From contig NC_083340.1 in assembly GCF_019175385.1 (NCBI RefSeq), positions 12,288,336 to 12,352,335 of the forward strand: DNA of 64,000 nt, in the 5' to 3' direction. A program made the position numbers and the translations under genes. This DNA is from Lycium barbarum. Lineage: Eukaryota > Streptophyta > Magnoliopsida > Solanales > Solanaceae. Shown one piece after another: positions 11,544-23,665 of the stretch (position 1 is its first letter; every line of letters begins with the position of its first letter). Below the pieces are notes generated by a model, which was not told where the DNA came from, did not search any database, and was given only the letters and a program-made list of their open reading frames with translations.

Positions 11544-11860
11544 TTGAAAATATGGAAGAGGAGATTGGGTGAATTCGAAAAAGAAGTTAAAAGGAGAAGG
11601 GAACAGTCAAGAAAGAATTCAAAAATGGTAAAGAACGAGAGGAAGCAGCAGCAACGCACTCTAAAACAAGAACAGCTAGTGAAGAAGTTGGTAGAGTTGT
11701 TCCCTTTCACGTAATATAAGCGATGGATCAAAGGGTATAAATGGTTGAATCAGCAACAAACTTCGGATGAAGGATGATTGGAAGTGATGAAATGAAGAAA
11801 TGAAGCAGAGAAGGAGTGAAATGAAAAATGTAAAATGTAAAAATGAGGAGGAAAATGGCG

Positions 11861-12003
11861 TTATATAGATATGGGATCGAGGCGGTTTCAAACCCCAGCC
11901 AACAGGAGGATGCCACGTGTCCCATAATTAATAAGAAATGACTTGAAACGACGTGCATTACGGCGGTTGTCAGAATTGACCATCCGGGATGAGACACGTG
12001 GCC
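11861..12003 (-). promoter_or_regulatory. Candidate promoter of the antisense gene: TATA and two G-boxes
   Basis: Reading the minus strand, TCTATATAAC (11870-11861) lies about 320 bp before the ATG at 11543. Upstream of it are two CACGTG G-box cores, in GCCACGTGTC at 11912-11921 and in ACACGTGGCC at about 11994-12003. G-boxes bind bZIP/bHLH factors in plants. The placement is suggestive, but no transcript evidence is available. Confidence 0.4.
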
Positions 12004-12121
12004 GATGACAGAGGGACATGACGCAACTGTTCCCGCCAAAATGAAAAGATAACAACGGACAAATGGAGCCACCGGTTTCTTGATTCATCCACTTCCCGTT
12101 ACTCCGGTAAAACTACGGTCC

Positions 12122-12136
12122 GGAAAGTGTGGGGAC
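12122..12136 (+). other. Polypurine tract (plus-strand primer)
   Basis: GGAAAGTGTGGGGAC, purine-rich, lies just before the 3' LTR. The LTR start is taken as the TG at 12141; a start at 12137, directly after the tract, is possible. Confidence 0.6.
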
Positions 12137-12140
12137 TATC

Positions 12141-12838
12141 TGTATACGGTAAAAATCGGATATATACTAGACCGGTGAGACCGGAGACCGAGCGAAGAAA
12201 GAAACAAGCACGAGCATAAAGACTTTCTTTTGGGACCGGAGGAGTGCTTGATCCGAAGAAAGCGAAGGACATCGTTTGGTCCGGTTTCTCCATAGCCGAG
12301 CTGATCCTGGCCGTTAGCCCGGTTGATTGTGGCCGTTGGTCCGGTTGATCGTGGCCGTTAGTCCGGATGATCCGTTACATAATTGCCACGCGTCAATACC
12401 GTTCTGCCACATTGTACTATCAATCGTACAGGTGTCAGACCGTACGACCCAACCTTATCCTTTTTAGGGTTTTTCTTTATTCAAAAGGGCTTATATTGTA
12501 TGAGGCCCATGAGGCAAAAACTATAAATAGGGATCATTACCCTACTTTTAAGGGTCACTTCTTGAGTTCTAGAAGATTTGTAATAGCAAAAATATATAAA
12601 TCTCTCCCTCTTAACATCTGATTTTGGTCCAGATTTATTGTGTTCCTCTTTAGATTTGTTCAATCAAACGATACTCAATATATTGGCATACACGTTTAGT
12701 ATAAATCATCAATTATTATTTAGATTATTTATAGCTGATCCTACTCTATTTTCTCTCAACCAAAATAGATCAAAGTTCAACCACATATCCTATACCTCAC
12801 TCATAAATTTAATTGATTATCCAAATTCGGGGTAAACA
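12141..12838 (+). repeat. 3' LTR
   Basis: 698 bp from TGTATACGG to AAACA. It matches the 5' LTR over all 587 bases present in the window. The next five bases, ATGTT (12839-12843), would be the right target-site duplication; the left copy is outside the window. Confidence 0.9.
12521..12530 (+). promoter_or_regulatory. TATA box of the 3' LTR
   Basis: CTATAAATAG, the consensus form of the element that is mutated in the 5' LTR. If active it would read out into the flanking DNA from 12560 onwards. Confidence 0.65.
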
Positions 12839-13589
12839 ATGTTAGCGAGTACTACAGGGACTCTGTATCGCCAATTTGTTCGAGAGTTATGAGCCTATTT
12901 AGTAGAGAAACTAGTAAGTTTGTGGACAAGTATGATGTTACCCTTGATGTTTGTATTTTCTATGTGCTCTCCAAATCCAAAATTATAAGTCCCCCAGTAA
13001 GTCTAACCGTAGAGGGCTATATTAGGGTTGGGTCAACTTATTGGGTGATGGATCGGGGCGGGTCAACTGTTGGGGCATGGGTAGTTTTAGTTAAATGATT
13101 AATTTTAGTTGAATTGGGAATTTCCATCCACTTAAGGGTACATGTGTACACTTTGGCTAACACAGGGTTATGTTTAACTACTTTCACTAATGAAGGGCAA
13201 AATTGACTAATAAAATAAAGTAAAGGGGTATATTTGACCCTTTTCCCTTATAAAAATGTTCTTCATTAACTTAATTGCCACGTGACCTTTTTTAAAAATA
13301 AAAATAAAAAAAATCAAAGTATCAAGACCTTTTATTAATCAAAGTAGAGTACACAAAAGGGGTATTAACTGCCTAAATACCTACCAAATGGGACACTCTC
13401 CATTCACAAGATGTAGGATTAGCTCTCAAAAAATGGTATATACTATGTAAAGATACTTCACCTCTCTACCCTAAAACAAGTTAAGGGACATCAAAAGTAT
13501 AGAATCTAGCAATGTTCCTATATACAGAGAAGGGGTCATGTATGATTCTCCTTCTAAATGAAGGGAGTTGTAGCCTGTCAACAATACAA
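12839..13589. other. Intergenic, no gene seen
   Basis: AT-rich DNA after the retrotransposon. The frame at 12889-13098 has no recognisable domain. A short palindromic-looking stretch near 13190-13255 (GGGCAAAATTGACTA ... TATTTGACCCTTTTCCC) may be a MITE remnant. Confidence 0.5.
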
Positions 13590-15986
13590 TTGCCACTTGA
13601 CCTGGCCAATACATTTGGTGAGGTCATTGCTAACATGTCATGTTCTACTAATTTAACCGTTTTAGTTTATTATTTTATCTTTTTCTCTAATTAAAGACTT
13701 TAATAGCTACTAACAAGATTGATATGTTCCCATATTTTATTTATTTATTTCGCTTACTAAATGAAAGTCACATTTTTTAAAGCTAGAAATGATGAAAATT
13801 TCAACTTGCCATAGTTGGGTACACACTAAGCTTGGTTTTGCCAAAGGTTTCGTGCTTCCGATCGACACCTTAAATTAATAGTTTAATTTAATTTAACTTG
13901 TTTAATAATTAAGGAAGAGTAAAATCATGAGTCGCTTAGTACAGTATTTATTAAAATAACACGTAGGATCAATCAAACACACGATTAGTCCATACGTTTA
14001 GTAGTTTACTATAACGAAGTTTCTTATGGTTAACTAGTGAATTTGTCCGCGCTTCGCGTAGTGATAAAAAACACCGATAATTTATTATATATAATACAGA
14101 TAGAAGAGGTATTTATAATATATAGATAATATAATTTGTTTATAATAGCTAAATCGAAAATATAAAGCGCTTTCTGTAATTTGGTGACAATTTTCATGCT
14201 TTAAGAGCTATTATGTCTTAAAAGTTGTCTATAAAAGCATACAAATGCCCGGCTTTTATAAAAATGGATTATATTTTTAAAGTTGATATTAATCACTTAT
14301 CTTTCTTAAAGTTTGAAGAAAAATATGTCCTTTTTTATATAAGTAATAATGTTCTTATGTAATAATATATATTTAATATATATGTATCTAAGTCAAGTTT
14401 CTTAAATACTTTTCGAAAGTTTCTCCTTACATAAAAAGAATGTAAAATAGGAAAAAAAAATCACTCACTTGGCCATTTCTATATAAATACGCTGATGTAC
14501 AATTGATTCCATAGAGGAAAAATTTAGTTAGTAGTTAGCAGCATTCCAAAAAAATCATAAGTAATTATTTTGAACCAAAAGAAATTATACACTTACGATA
14601 ATAAAAAATTCATATACAAATCAAGCTAAAGAGGAATCACAAAGAGAACATACGGAAAAGATATATAAAGAAGAAAACAATACAATACTCACATCATTGT
14701 TACGACCTTAATCATTAAAAATAGAAGAAGAAAATTGAAATTAATACATAATTTCTTTTCGAGTTCTTGTCGATATCCACTACCACAAGCTGATCCCCAT
14801 TCAAGAGTCTTCTTCTTCTTCAAGTCAAATTAAAGCATGAATAATACTGTAATAAATATAACGACATTGCTACTTCAAATATAAAATGAAAGGACAACTT
14901 TAGATAGAGTCTCGTGAAATAAAAAATATTAATTTACAATATCTGATGCTCAAGAAGGAATAAGAAATCAAAGAATGATTTCCAAATTGTTGTAGCATCT
15001 TATACTCTCAATCCTTTTGCAAAATTTGTAAGCCGGATGATTTGTGTAGTTGATTAAGGTCTCTTTAAACCTCATGCTGCTATTTTCATATCAAAACCGA
15101 TTTTCAATTGAAATGTATTGAAACAACATCTTCAATTGAAAGAAAGTTTGTTCTACAAGAAAAGGAAGAGAGTAGAAAATTTATGTTCATCTAAATTGCA
15201 GTTTACTCCTAAAAGTGTGTTGTTGAATATAGATATACATATAGCACTTGCAATATGCAAAATTTATGTAATGCATCAATAGTAATTTAATTGCCATTAC
15301 GGTCATGTTATAGTGCTCCTATACGTGGGTTTTATTGTTCCTACGTGGGCTGATTTATACAAACGGTAAATTGGATTTATTGCAAAGATTTATGATAGCC
15401 TTGGTTATTTGCTATGTGGGTATGATTTCAATAATTTTATGAAGCTTTTACTAGTCCATTTACTTAGTAGATTATGTACAAAAATGAACCAAAAAATGTA
15501 AAAAAAGGAGAAAAAAGATAAATAAGAATGCTAGCCATAGAGAGGTGCCACATCACCTTATTTATGCTTAACTTTATATTATATATAGATTACAAGGTAA
15601 TACTTCTAATTATTTCTTACTGCATTCAATAATGGTTTATGGAGACGATAAACAAATTTAATATTGTTTATTCAAGTTCACCTACCACCTTAGCTTCCTT
15701 TCGTAAGTACAGCAATTATAAGTATAACAATTTGCATTCATAAGGTGGCTATTGACTATATCCAAATGTAATTACATAGTGGACCTTTGTTTTTTTAAGC
15801 CACCCGTTATACACCCCATTCATTGTAGCTCAAATGGCTGCCGACCTTAAAAAACAGGGAGACCGGTTCTAAAGGTACAAATTTGTCGATAGAAAAAATA
15901 ATGTGACGGGAAGAAATTTATTCTAACTTTGTTATTGTGTTGAATTTGACTATAATTTCAATTTAATATATTCGGAAGTCTAGAAA
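13590..15986. repeat. Repeated block, copy A (interrupted by a Helitron)
   Basis: From ATTGCCACTTGACCTGG onward this is closely similar to 20450-22237 in the same orientation, including AATACATTTGGTGAGGTC, GGGTACACACTAAGC and CTTATGGTTAA. After 15590 it includes ATGGTTTATGGAGACGATAA and GCTGCCGACCTTAAAA. The homology ends at GTCTAGAAAT.TTTGAT, just before LINE sequence. Copy A lacks the hAT insertion of copy B, and copy B lacks the Helitron. Confidence 0.88.
14034..15589 (-). mobile_element. Non-autonomous Helitron, 1556 bp
   Basis: On the minus strand the element starts TCTATATATA and ends CTAG, sits between A and T, and makes no target duplication. All are Helitron rules. The 3' terminal hairpin (stem CGCG, 14048-14058) lies 10 nt from the CTAG end, as in known Helitrons. 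The paralogous block at 21835 shows the uninterrupted site (TTAA|TTACAAAG), which fixes both ends. No Rep/helicase or captured gene was seen, so it would have depended on a partner. Confidence 0.88.
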
Positions 15987-18215
15987 TCTTTGATTCTTAT
16001 TTGGACGGAAGGGGTATCAGCATTGTCGCATTCAACTGAGCGACAAGGGACTTTAAAAGCCCAGAGGTTAGGAAGAAGTGAACCTTCAGTTTCACATTTG
16101 TTCTTCGCGGATGACTTATTCATCTTTGGTAAAGCTGATATCAGTAGTATTTCTCAAATTAACTCTATTTTAGATACTTATGCAAGATGCTCGGGACAAG
16201 TGATTAATTTTGAGAAAGCTGTCGCGTTTTTTAGTAAGAATACTACAGAGGAGGAAAAATCAAGAATGTGCTCCTCACTTGGTAATATTAGATTGTGTAC
16301 AAGGGGCACTTATTTAGGATTGCCTATTGTCGTAGGTAGATCAAAAATAGAAATGTTGTCTTTGATAAAAGAGAGAATTTTGTCTAAAATAAAGAGTTGG
16401 AAAGGAAAGTTTTTGAGTCAGCCTGGGAAGGAGGTCTTATTAAAATCTATTTTAGCAGCTATCCCTTCTTATGTGTTATCCTGTTTTCAAATGCTCGCGC
16501 GAGGAAATTACTAGTATTTTTTTTTAAATTTGGTGGGGTCAAAATGATGAGAAGTGTAAAATTCATCTTGAAAGATCGGAAAAGTTATGTGAACCAAAAT
16601 TTAGAGGTGGTTTAGGATTCCGAGATTTAAAAGCTTTTAATATGGCTCTTCTAGCCATATTAGCTTGGAGAATTTTGACTGAACCTAACTTGCTAATTTC
16701 CCAAGTGCCAAAGAATAAGTATTTTCCAATGAGGCTTTTGTTACACGTACAGTCTCATAGGTATACCTCCTGGTTTTGGAAAAGCATCTTATGGGGACAT
16801 GATATATTACTTAAAGGTGTTAGATGGAACGTCTCAAATGGTGCATCCGTGAGAGTGTGGAAGGATCCATGGCTGCCTAGAGAAAGCTTTTTTTACCTGT
16901 TTAGTATGATAAGTAGTGTTGACCAAAACTTAAAAGTTGCAGATTTGATAGACGATAATTCTAAATCATGGAACTCCCAACTCCTGAATATTTTATTTAA
17001 TGAGGATGATGTCCAAACAATTCTAGCCATTCCTATATCTATTAGGGGAAGCAATGATAGACTTATCTGGCACTTTACAAACTCTAGTAACTATGAAGTG
17101 AAATCCGGTTATCGTCTTGCAGAATTAGTCTTATCAAATGACAAAAATTTGGCCAGTCCACCGGAAAGTTGTTCTTAATGTTTTCCTCAATCCTTCTGGA
17201 ATCATCTTTGGTCCTTTAAAATTAAAAACAAGTTGAAACACTTTTTACGAAAACGTATCTTAAATATTATACCTGTTAGAAATATTATTACAAGAAGAAT
17301 TAGGACCACAGATTCAACTTGTCCTATGTGTGGTATGGAACTTGAAACACTAGAGCACATGGTTTTTAAATGATCGAGATCAATTAAGGTGTGAAAAAGT
17401 AGTCCTATTCATTGGCCAGACTTGCACCTCATTTCAAATTTTTCTGCATGGTGGTATAAACTATATTTGGATACTAAAAAATTTTCAGATACAAATGTTT
17501 TGTTGCAATTGTCAATATCTATTTTATGGATGATTTGGAAAGCTAGAAATGATTATGTGTTTAGTTCCTTATTGTGGAGTGATGCTGATATTTTATCAAA
17601 AGCTTTATCTAATTTTAATGAGTTTACAGATGAAATAAATGGTGCAAACCCTATCCGCCAGGAGAGACATGTTGTGAATGGCCCAACTTCACTGACTTTT
17701 CCTTGAATAAATGTGTTCCTTTATGTTGATGCAAGTTTGGTTCTAAATACTCGAAAAGCGAGTATTGCGATGGTAGCTTTGAAGGCTAATGGTCATGTGC
17801 TTCATGCCTATGGCAGTCTAATTTATTTTGTTGGAAAAGCCGTGATAACTTAAGCAATAGCAATTTGGAAAGCAATCCAAATTGCGGTGTAGCAAGATGG
17901 AGGAACATACAAATATTGTCAGACTCATCAACAATGACTCAAATGCTAAATAGGAGAATAGCTCTTTCTCGGGATGTGATTACTATTTGTGAGGATATTT
18001 GGCATCTCTGACTTTATCTGGATGATGTAACCTTTACCTACATAAGTAGACGTGCTAGTACTTGTAGTCATAGATTAGCTGTGTTTTCTTTATCACTATT
18101 TGATGAAGTCCCTTGGCGTGAAAACTTCCCATCTTGAATTGTCAATGAGGCTTTCTACTGCTTTGTACGAATGACTAGCATTTGATTAATAAAAATCAAT
18201 TCTTTTTTTTTTTTA
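15987..18215 (+). mobile_element. L1-type LINE remnant (ORF2: RT end, zf-RVT, RNase H)
   Basis: 5'-truncated: it starts in the reverse transcriptase with the catalytic LFFADDLFIF (about 16101-16130) and GTYLGLPIVVG (about 16306-16338). A second frame (16642-17178) has the WFWKSILWG and VWKDPWLP segments typical of plant LINE C-termini. Around 17280-17370 are CPMCG and a C/H motif of the zinc-binding zf-RVT domain. A degenerate RNase H follows (LYVDASLV at about 17722-17745, LHAYGSL). Stops and frameshifts are frequent. The 3' end is taken near AATAAAAATCAATTC and the T/A run at about 18200-18215; no clear target duplication was found. Confidence 0.88.
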
Positions 18216-18962
18216 AAGACAACATTCTCAATAGATGTATCTAATTAACTTATAGAGGGGCATCTAATATAACCAAAAAAAAGAAAAAAAGTGAAAGGCA
18301 AAAATATTGATAGTTCTAATATGGTGACAGTTAGTTTTGAGAACTAATATGAGAACTAATAAAATGAAATAACGCTAACCTACTACTCCAAAGTTTAAAA
18401 AGTGTGAAATTCACTAATCTAGGTGGATCTATAAGTAGATTTGGAGACCGGAGTCGAAAACTATGAGTTTGAAAATTTAGTCTTGTAAGTTATTGGATTT
18501 TAAATTAATATATATTAAACAATTTTTTAAAGACAAATGCATAATTTGACACAAAATCATTAGATTTTATTGAACCCGCTTCCTACATTCTAACTCTACC
18601 CTGACCATCAGTTCAATGTAGAAGCCTAACACAAGCACAAGTGCCTCTGTCAAAAAAAAAAGAGAAAAACAACATATTTTATAATTGCACTACGAAAATT
18701 TGAAAACAACTGAACAAGGATGCAAAAGGCAAAAAAATTTAGGATAAAATAACAATTAATAAAAAGATCAGACACCTCATGCGCGATAATTATAATTAAG
18801 TAGATTGACCTTCACAATGGTGAAAGCACCAATTAAAAGTAAGAATCCAGGGGTTGCATTATAAAAGTATCTTTCGTTAATTTAATTTCCCAACCGATTA
18901 GGAGTATCAACATTTGCTGAATATTCGTCTAGCCTAAATTGATCTATCTTAATTAACTCAAT
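18216..18962. other. Intergenic, no gene seen
   Basis: AT-rich, no open frame with family resemblance. At 18839-18890 a short segment (TAAGAATCCAGGGGTTGCATTATAAAA and following) resembles the sequence at about 20405-20460, which may mark the edge of a larger repeat. Confidence 0.5.
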
Positions 18963-18965
18963 TAA

Positions 18966-20313
18966 GAGCCTGTTTGGAAAGCTACCTGGTAATTGGAATT
19001 GGTGTAATTACTACCCTAGTAATTACACAGCCTAGTAATTACACAGTATTGTAATTACAACGACCTGTTTGTTTTTCATAATGTAATTACACTGTAATTA
19101 CAAGCGTGATGTTTGGTTGCACAAGTGTAATTACACAGTTAGTTTAATTTAAAAATAAAATTTAATTATAAAAAAATTAAAATTAATATTTTAAAAAATG
19201 TGTGCATTTATACATGATATTAAATTAGTTATTTAATAATACACTGTTTCTTGAAAATATGTTAATTAATAATCATATATTTGTAACTAATATTGTAAAA
19301 AATAATTGATATATAATTTCAAATTAATAATATTTTAATTTTAATTGATTATAAAAATTAATAGCATACCTTTTTTGTGAGAACATCATGGGATTGGATG
19401 CTTGACAAAAAAAGAATATTTATAAATATAATACTATAACACTATTCAAATGTTTGATAATAATAAATCAACTGTAAGTGAAAAGTAAATAACATGCAAT
19501 GTGAAATAACAAGTCAATAGTACTAAAGCAAATCTTTTTAAAATTGAAAATATAACCTAAATTCAAAATCCGAAAGAATATTTTTAACATAATACTCTTA
19601 TGTCAAATTCTAACGTTACATAAGTAAGTTTCAACGTAACATAATAAATACTCCTATAATTCAAAAGAAAGGGAAAATATAAGTCAATAACCTCGTTCAC
19701 AACGAAATTCTACTTTAATAACTTCACTTTTTATATGCTAAGTTTGCTAATGACTCGTTCTTTTTAATATTAAGAGATGTAGTTTCAAAAATTAAAATAT
19801 TAACACGGTTATGCTAAATGAATAAAATAAAAAACTAAAAAAAATACGAGCAACTACATGGAACCACAAGAAGTAAAGGTTGGGAATGAGAAGAAAGGAA
19901 ATAAAATATAAATTCTATAAAAAGAAAAATATATTTTAAAAAATACAAATAATTAAAAAGTAAAAATAAAAAAGAAATTAAATAATAGAAATAGAAAATA
20001 AATTATAAAAGAAAAGAAATTAAATTAAAATAAAATAAAATAAGAAATTAAATAATAGAAATAAAAATAAATTAAAAAAGAAAAGAAAAGAAATTAAAAA
20101 GAAATAAACTAAAAAGTAACTCTGTAATTACAAGGTATAATTACACTCAATTCTCAGCCCTCCCTTGAGAATAGAGAATGTAATTACACCCTCTCAATTA
20201 CACCTAATTCTCACCTAACTGTGTAATTACCTGGTCAAACAAACAGACCAAATTGTGTAATTACAGCAATTACACCCAATTCCAATTACTTGGATGGCTT
20301 TCCAAACAGGCCC
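18966..20313. mobile_element. PIF/Harbinger (Tourist-like) non-autonomous element
   Basis: Terminal inverted repeats of about 45 bp: the left starts GAGCCTGTTTGGAAAGC and the right ends GCTTTCCAAACAGGCCC. The target duplication is TAA (18963-18965 and 20314-20316), the TWA type used by PIF/Harbinger. Both subterminal zones are packed with the palindrome GTAATTAC (about seven on the left, four on the right). The 1-kb centre is A/T-rich with simple AAATTAAA-type repeats and no coding region. Confidence 0.82.
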
Positions 20314-20449
20314 TAAGTGTCACCTTAGCCAATAGGGGTCTTTTTGGGAAAGCCAACATATGCGTGTTTTTTGCTAAGATGATACTTATTATAGGACGGA
20401 GGGAGTAAGAATTTTGGGCACTGCATTATAAAAATCTCCTTCGTTAACT

Positions 20450-22237
20450 AATTGCCACGTGAGGTGACCGATACATTTGGTGAGGTCATTGCTAACATGT
20501 CATGTTCCAGTAATTTAACCGTTTTAATTTATTATTTTAAGTTTATCTTTTTCTCTAATAGCTACCAACAAGATTGATATGCTCCCATATTTTATTTATT
20601 TATTTTGCTTACTAAATGCAAGTCACATTTTTTAAAGCTAGAAATGATGAAAATTTCAATTTGCCACTGTTGGGTACACACTAAGCTTTAGTTTTGCCAC
20701 GGGTTTCGTGCTTCTGATTAGGAGTGTAAAAAGTAAACCGATAAACTGAATCAAACCGATGAATCGAGTCAAACTTAGAAAAAACCCGACTAGTGGTTTG
20801 GTTTGACTTGGTTTGGTGTTGAAAAAAAACATCCGACCATAATTGGTTTGGTTTGATTTTAGTTTAAAAAAGTCAAACCGAACTAAACCAACCTGACATT
20901 ATATTTATTCAATTTTTAAAATATTTTATATATTAAAATATTTATTTGTAATGTAATTTATAAATATTTCTTAAATTTTTCATAGTTTTTTGTGTATTAT
21001 CATATTATTTCAAGCTTGAACTTAGAATTTTGAATGTCAATAAGTTTTATATCCCATGAATGTTAGTAACTCAAAGAAAGTCTAAAACAAAACCAACTCA
21101 ACACTAATGCTAACAAAAGAAATTCAATTCTACGACTAGGAATGACAATAATGTTGGATATCTATTCTTTAGTTTTGCATAATTGGTTTAGAGAGTGAAA
21201 ATACATAACTTAATTTTTTTTTGTCTTGTAATTAAAACTTATTAGTCGTACTTATTTTAGCATAACGTAGAATTTTTAGATTATGGCCATTTTCTTTATG
21301 GCTTATTCATTAGCAATATTTATCTTAACCGAATTTATTATCTTTTTTATTGAATATTTTAATACAATGTCATCACTCATCTCACATTTTGTGTTATTTT
21401 CTTAAGAAACACCTTAATTATATAGTTGTATCTTACTAGAATTAAAGAAATATTTGAAGTAAAAGTTATATGTTTTGTATGAAGACTTTTCCGGGAAAAA
21501 ACCCGAAAACCCCGAGAAAACTGAATAACCCGAGGTTGAAAACCCAAATTTTTTCGGTTTAGTTTGGCGTATAAATTTAAAAACCCGACACAATTGGTTT
21601 GATTTGGTATTTTAAAAATCCGAACCAACTCGATCCATGTACACCCCTACTTCCGATCGACATCTTAAATTAATAGTTTTAATTTTACTTAAGTTGTTTA
21701 ATTAGTAAGGAAGAGCAAAACCGTGAGTCGCTTGGTACTGTATTTAGTAAAATAATAACACGTAGGATCAACCAAACACATGACTAGTCCATCCATTTAG
21801 TAGTTTACTATTACGAAGTTTCTTATGATTAATTACAAAGTAATTTTTTAATTATTTGTTACTGCATTCAAAAATGGTTTATGGAGACGATAAACAAATT
21901 TAATATTGTTTATTCAAGTTCACCTACAACCTTAGCTTCCTTTTGTAAGTGTAACAATTATAAGTATAACAAGTTGAATACATAAGGTGGCTATTGACTA
22001 TATCCAAATGTAATTACATAGTGGACCTTTGTTTTTTTAAGCCACCCGTTGTACACCCCATTCATTGTAGCTCAAATGGCTGCCGACCTTAAAAAACAGG
22101 GAGACCGGTTCTAAAGGTACAAATTTGTCGATAGAAAAATTAATGCGACGGGAAGAAATTTATTTGTAATTTTGTTAATGTGTTGAATTTGACTATAATG
22201 TCAATTTAATATATTCGGAAGTCTAGAAATATTTGAT
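20450..22237. repeat. Repeated block, copy B (interrupted by a hAT-type element)
   Basis: Second copy of the block at 13590-15986, same orientation. It is split by the insertion 20719-21649 and uninterrupted where copy A has its Helitron. It ends at GTCTAGAAATATTTGAT, again next to LINE-like sequence. Confidence 0.88.
20719..21649. mobile_element. hAT-type non-autonomous element, 931 bp (8-bp TSD)
   Basis: Starts TAGGAGTGTA and ends TACACCCCTA, an inverted repeat with one mismatch. It is flanked by 8-bp duplications, CTTCTGAT (20711-20718) and CTTCCGAT (21650-21657); the empty site in copy A reads CTTCCGAT. Both ends carry many GGTTTGGTTTG-like repeats. No transposase coding is visible. An 8-bp duplication is the hAT signature. 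Confidence 0.85.
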
Positions 22238-22610
22238 GCTCTTTAATAGTGACTTAATTAATTCCCCGGATATTGTGGCAAAAACTTTATCACAATATAA
22301 TGGATATCTTGAAAAATTGGTTGCAATTCCTCGAATAATAATTTACAAAAAACAAAAAAGAACCTTCACTAACAATGCTGGAAGATGAATATCTGTTAGT
22401 GCAAGGCTACACGCATGTTGAACAACGAAGGTCGAAGGAGCATTGATTTGTTTGCTATGGACAGGCGACAACAGGGTTAATACTTCATGCCCATGGATCT
22501 CTAATTCTGTTCGTTGGTTGGTTCATGATTGTTGAAGCATTGAAAAAAATACGTTATGGTGGGAGAATTTTTTTTAAACTTTTTTTATGTGCAAGGTGTA
22601 GTAGACTGGT
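22238..22610 (+). mobile_element. Short L1-type LINE remnant
   Basis: Sequence around 22260-22300 and 22480-22530 (TTCATGCCCATGGATCTCTAATTCTGTTCG) resembles the RNase H region of the LINE at 17580-17845. It is a few hundred bases with no open frame and ends in an A-run at about 22612-22627. Confidence 0.5.
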
Positions 22611-23044
22611 TGAAAAAAAAAAAAAAATGTGAATACTAAATTGGGATGTGAATGTAATCTGTAAATATATTTGAAACATGTCCTTGTACTTAGATCAAGT
22701 TGTTTTTGTACATATTCCTAGCTAGGACTTTTAGTTTTGTTACTTATAACTTAGCTAAGTTTTCGATTTCTCTAGTACATAATTTTTCTTGGAAAATACA
22801 ATTAAGGGCATTTTACATAAATAGCAAATATTTGGGGTTTAATCAAACTGCATGGCTAATGTTTCAATATTTACGTTCTGTAGCAAATCAGCCTAGCTCC
22901 CACGTGTGTATTCAATTTTTTTTTTAGCTGTATTCATGAATACAACAATTTTTTTCCACTGTATTCATAAAATAACTATCTGTATTCATAAATTGGCTTG
23001 ATTGTATTCATGAATACAACGAGTAAAAACAGAATACATATACA

Positions 23045-23310
23045 CCAATAATTACACAAATACATCATATTTTCTGGTATGTATACAACAGATACAGGCA
23101 AAAAATACAGTATAAAACATTCATACACCAAAAAATTAACAAATATGCCATATTGTCCGGTATGTATACAACAAATACAGGCGAAAAATACTGTATACAA
23201 CATAGATACACCAAAAAATTAACAAATACGCCATATTTTCCGGTATGTATACAACAAATACAAGCGAAAAACATTGTATACACGGTAAATATACAACAAA
23301 ATAAAGCGAA
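23045..23310. repeat. 83-bp tandem repeat, about three copies
   Basis: Units aligned at 23057, 23140 and 23223 each contain CAAATAYRYCATATT, TCYGGTATGTATACAACA and a GCRAAAAA.ACWGTATA segment. They diverge by roughly 10-15 per cent by eye. Confidence 0.85.
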
Positions 23311-23503
23311 AATCTGGATTTTTTCCAGATCTGACCGGAAAAAATTCCGGTGAATATGATGAAAATCTGGACTTTTTTTTTCCAACGTAGATCTGAGTTT
23401 TTTTCATCTTCTCCGGCATAGATCTTAGTTTTTTCAGATCTGACGATGAAAGAGATGGATATTCCGATGAAGAAGAAATAGAAGAAGATGAATATGAACC
23501 AAG

Positions 23504-23665
23504 GCTTAAGTATCAACGGATGGGAGGCAGTGTACAATCGCAGTGGAAGACGAATGATTGCACTTGGTACTTACGTATCAAAAGACAGATGACATAATCC
23601 AAAAGGCTTAAGTATCAACTGATGGGAGGCAGTGGAAGACGAATGATTGCACTTGGTACTTACGG
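23504..23665. repeat. Local direct duplication, about 97 bp apart
   Basis: GGCTTAAGTATCAAC.GATGG and GTGGAAGACGAATGATTGCA occur at about 23503-23574 and again at about 23600-23665. The second unit is shorter by a small deletion. Confidence 0.8.

Larger units (their letters stand above)
1..12838 (+). mobile_element. Ty3/gypsy LTR retrotransposon, Tat lineage, nearly complete but decayed
   Basis: Two direct copies of one LTR (1-587 and 12141-12838) flank an interior with primer binding site, gag, protease, reverse transcriptase, RNase H, a second RNase H and integrase in Ty3/gypsy order. A second RNase H after the first one, together with an antisense accessory gene between integrase and the 3' LTR, are known features of the Tat lineage (Ogre, Grande and RIRE2-type relatives). 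The polyprotein has at least nine in-frame stops and several frameshifts, so this copy cannot make its own proteins. The two LTRs differ at about 19 of 587 aligned positions, with no indels, so the insertion is a few per cent diverged. About the first 111 bp of the 5' LTR and the left target-site duplication lie outside the window. Confidence 0.95.

Noticed and set aside
22976..23537. Cys/Tyr-rich minus-strand frames such as YxCCIHT repeats
   Set aside because: They repeat with the 83-bp DNA period in several frames, so they are translations of a tandem repeat.
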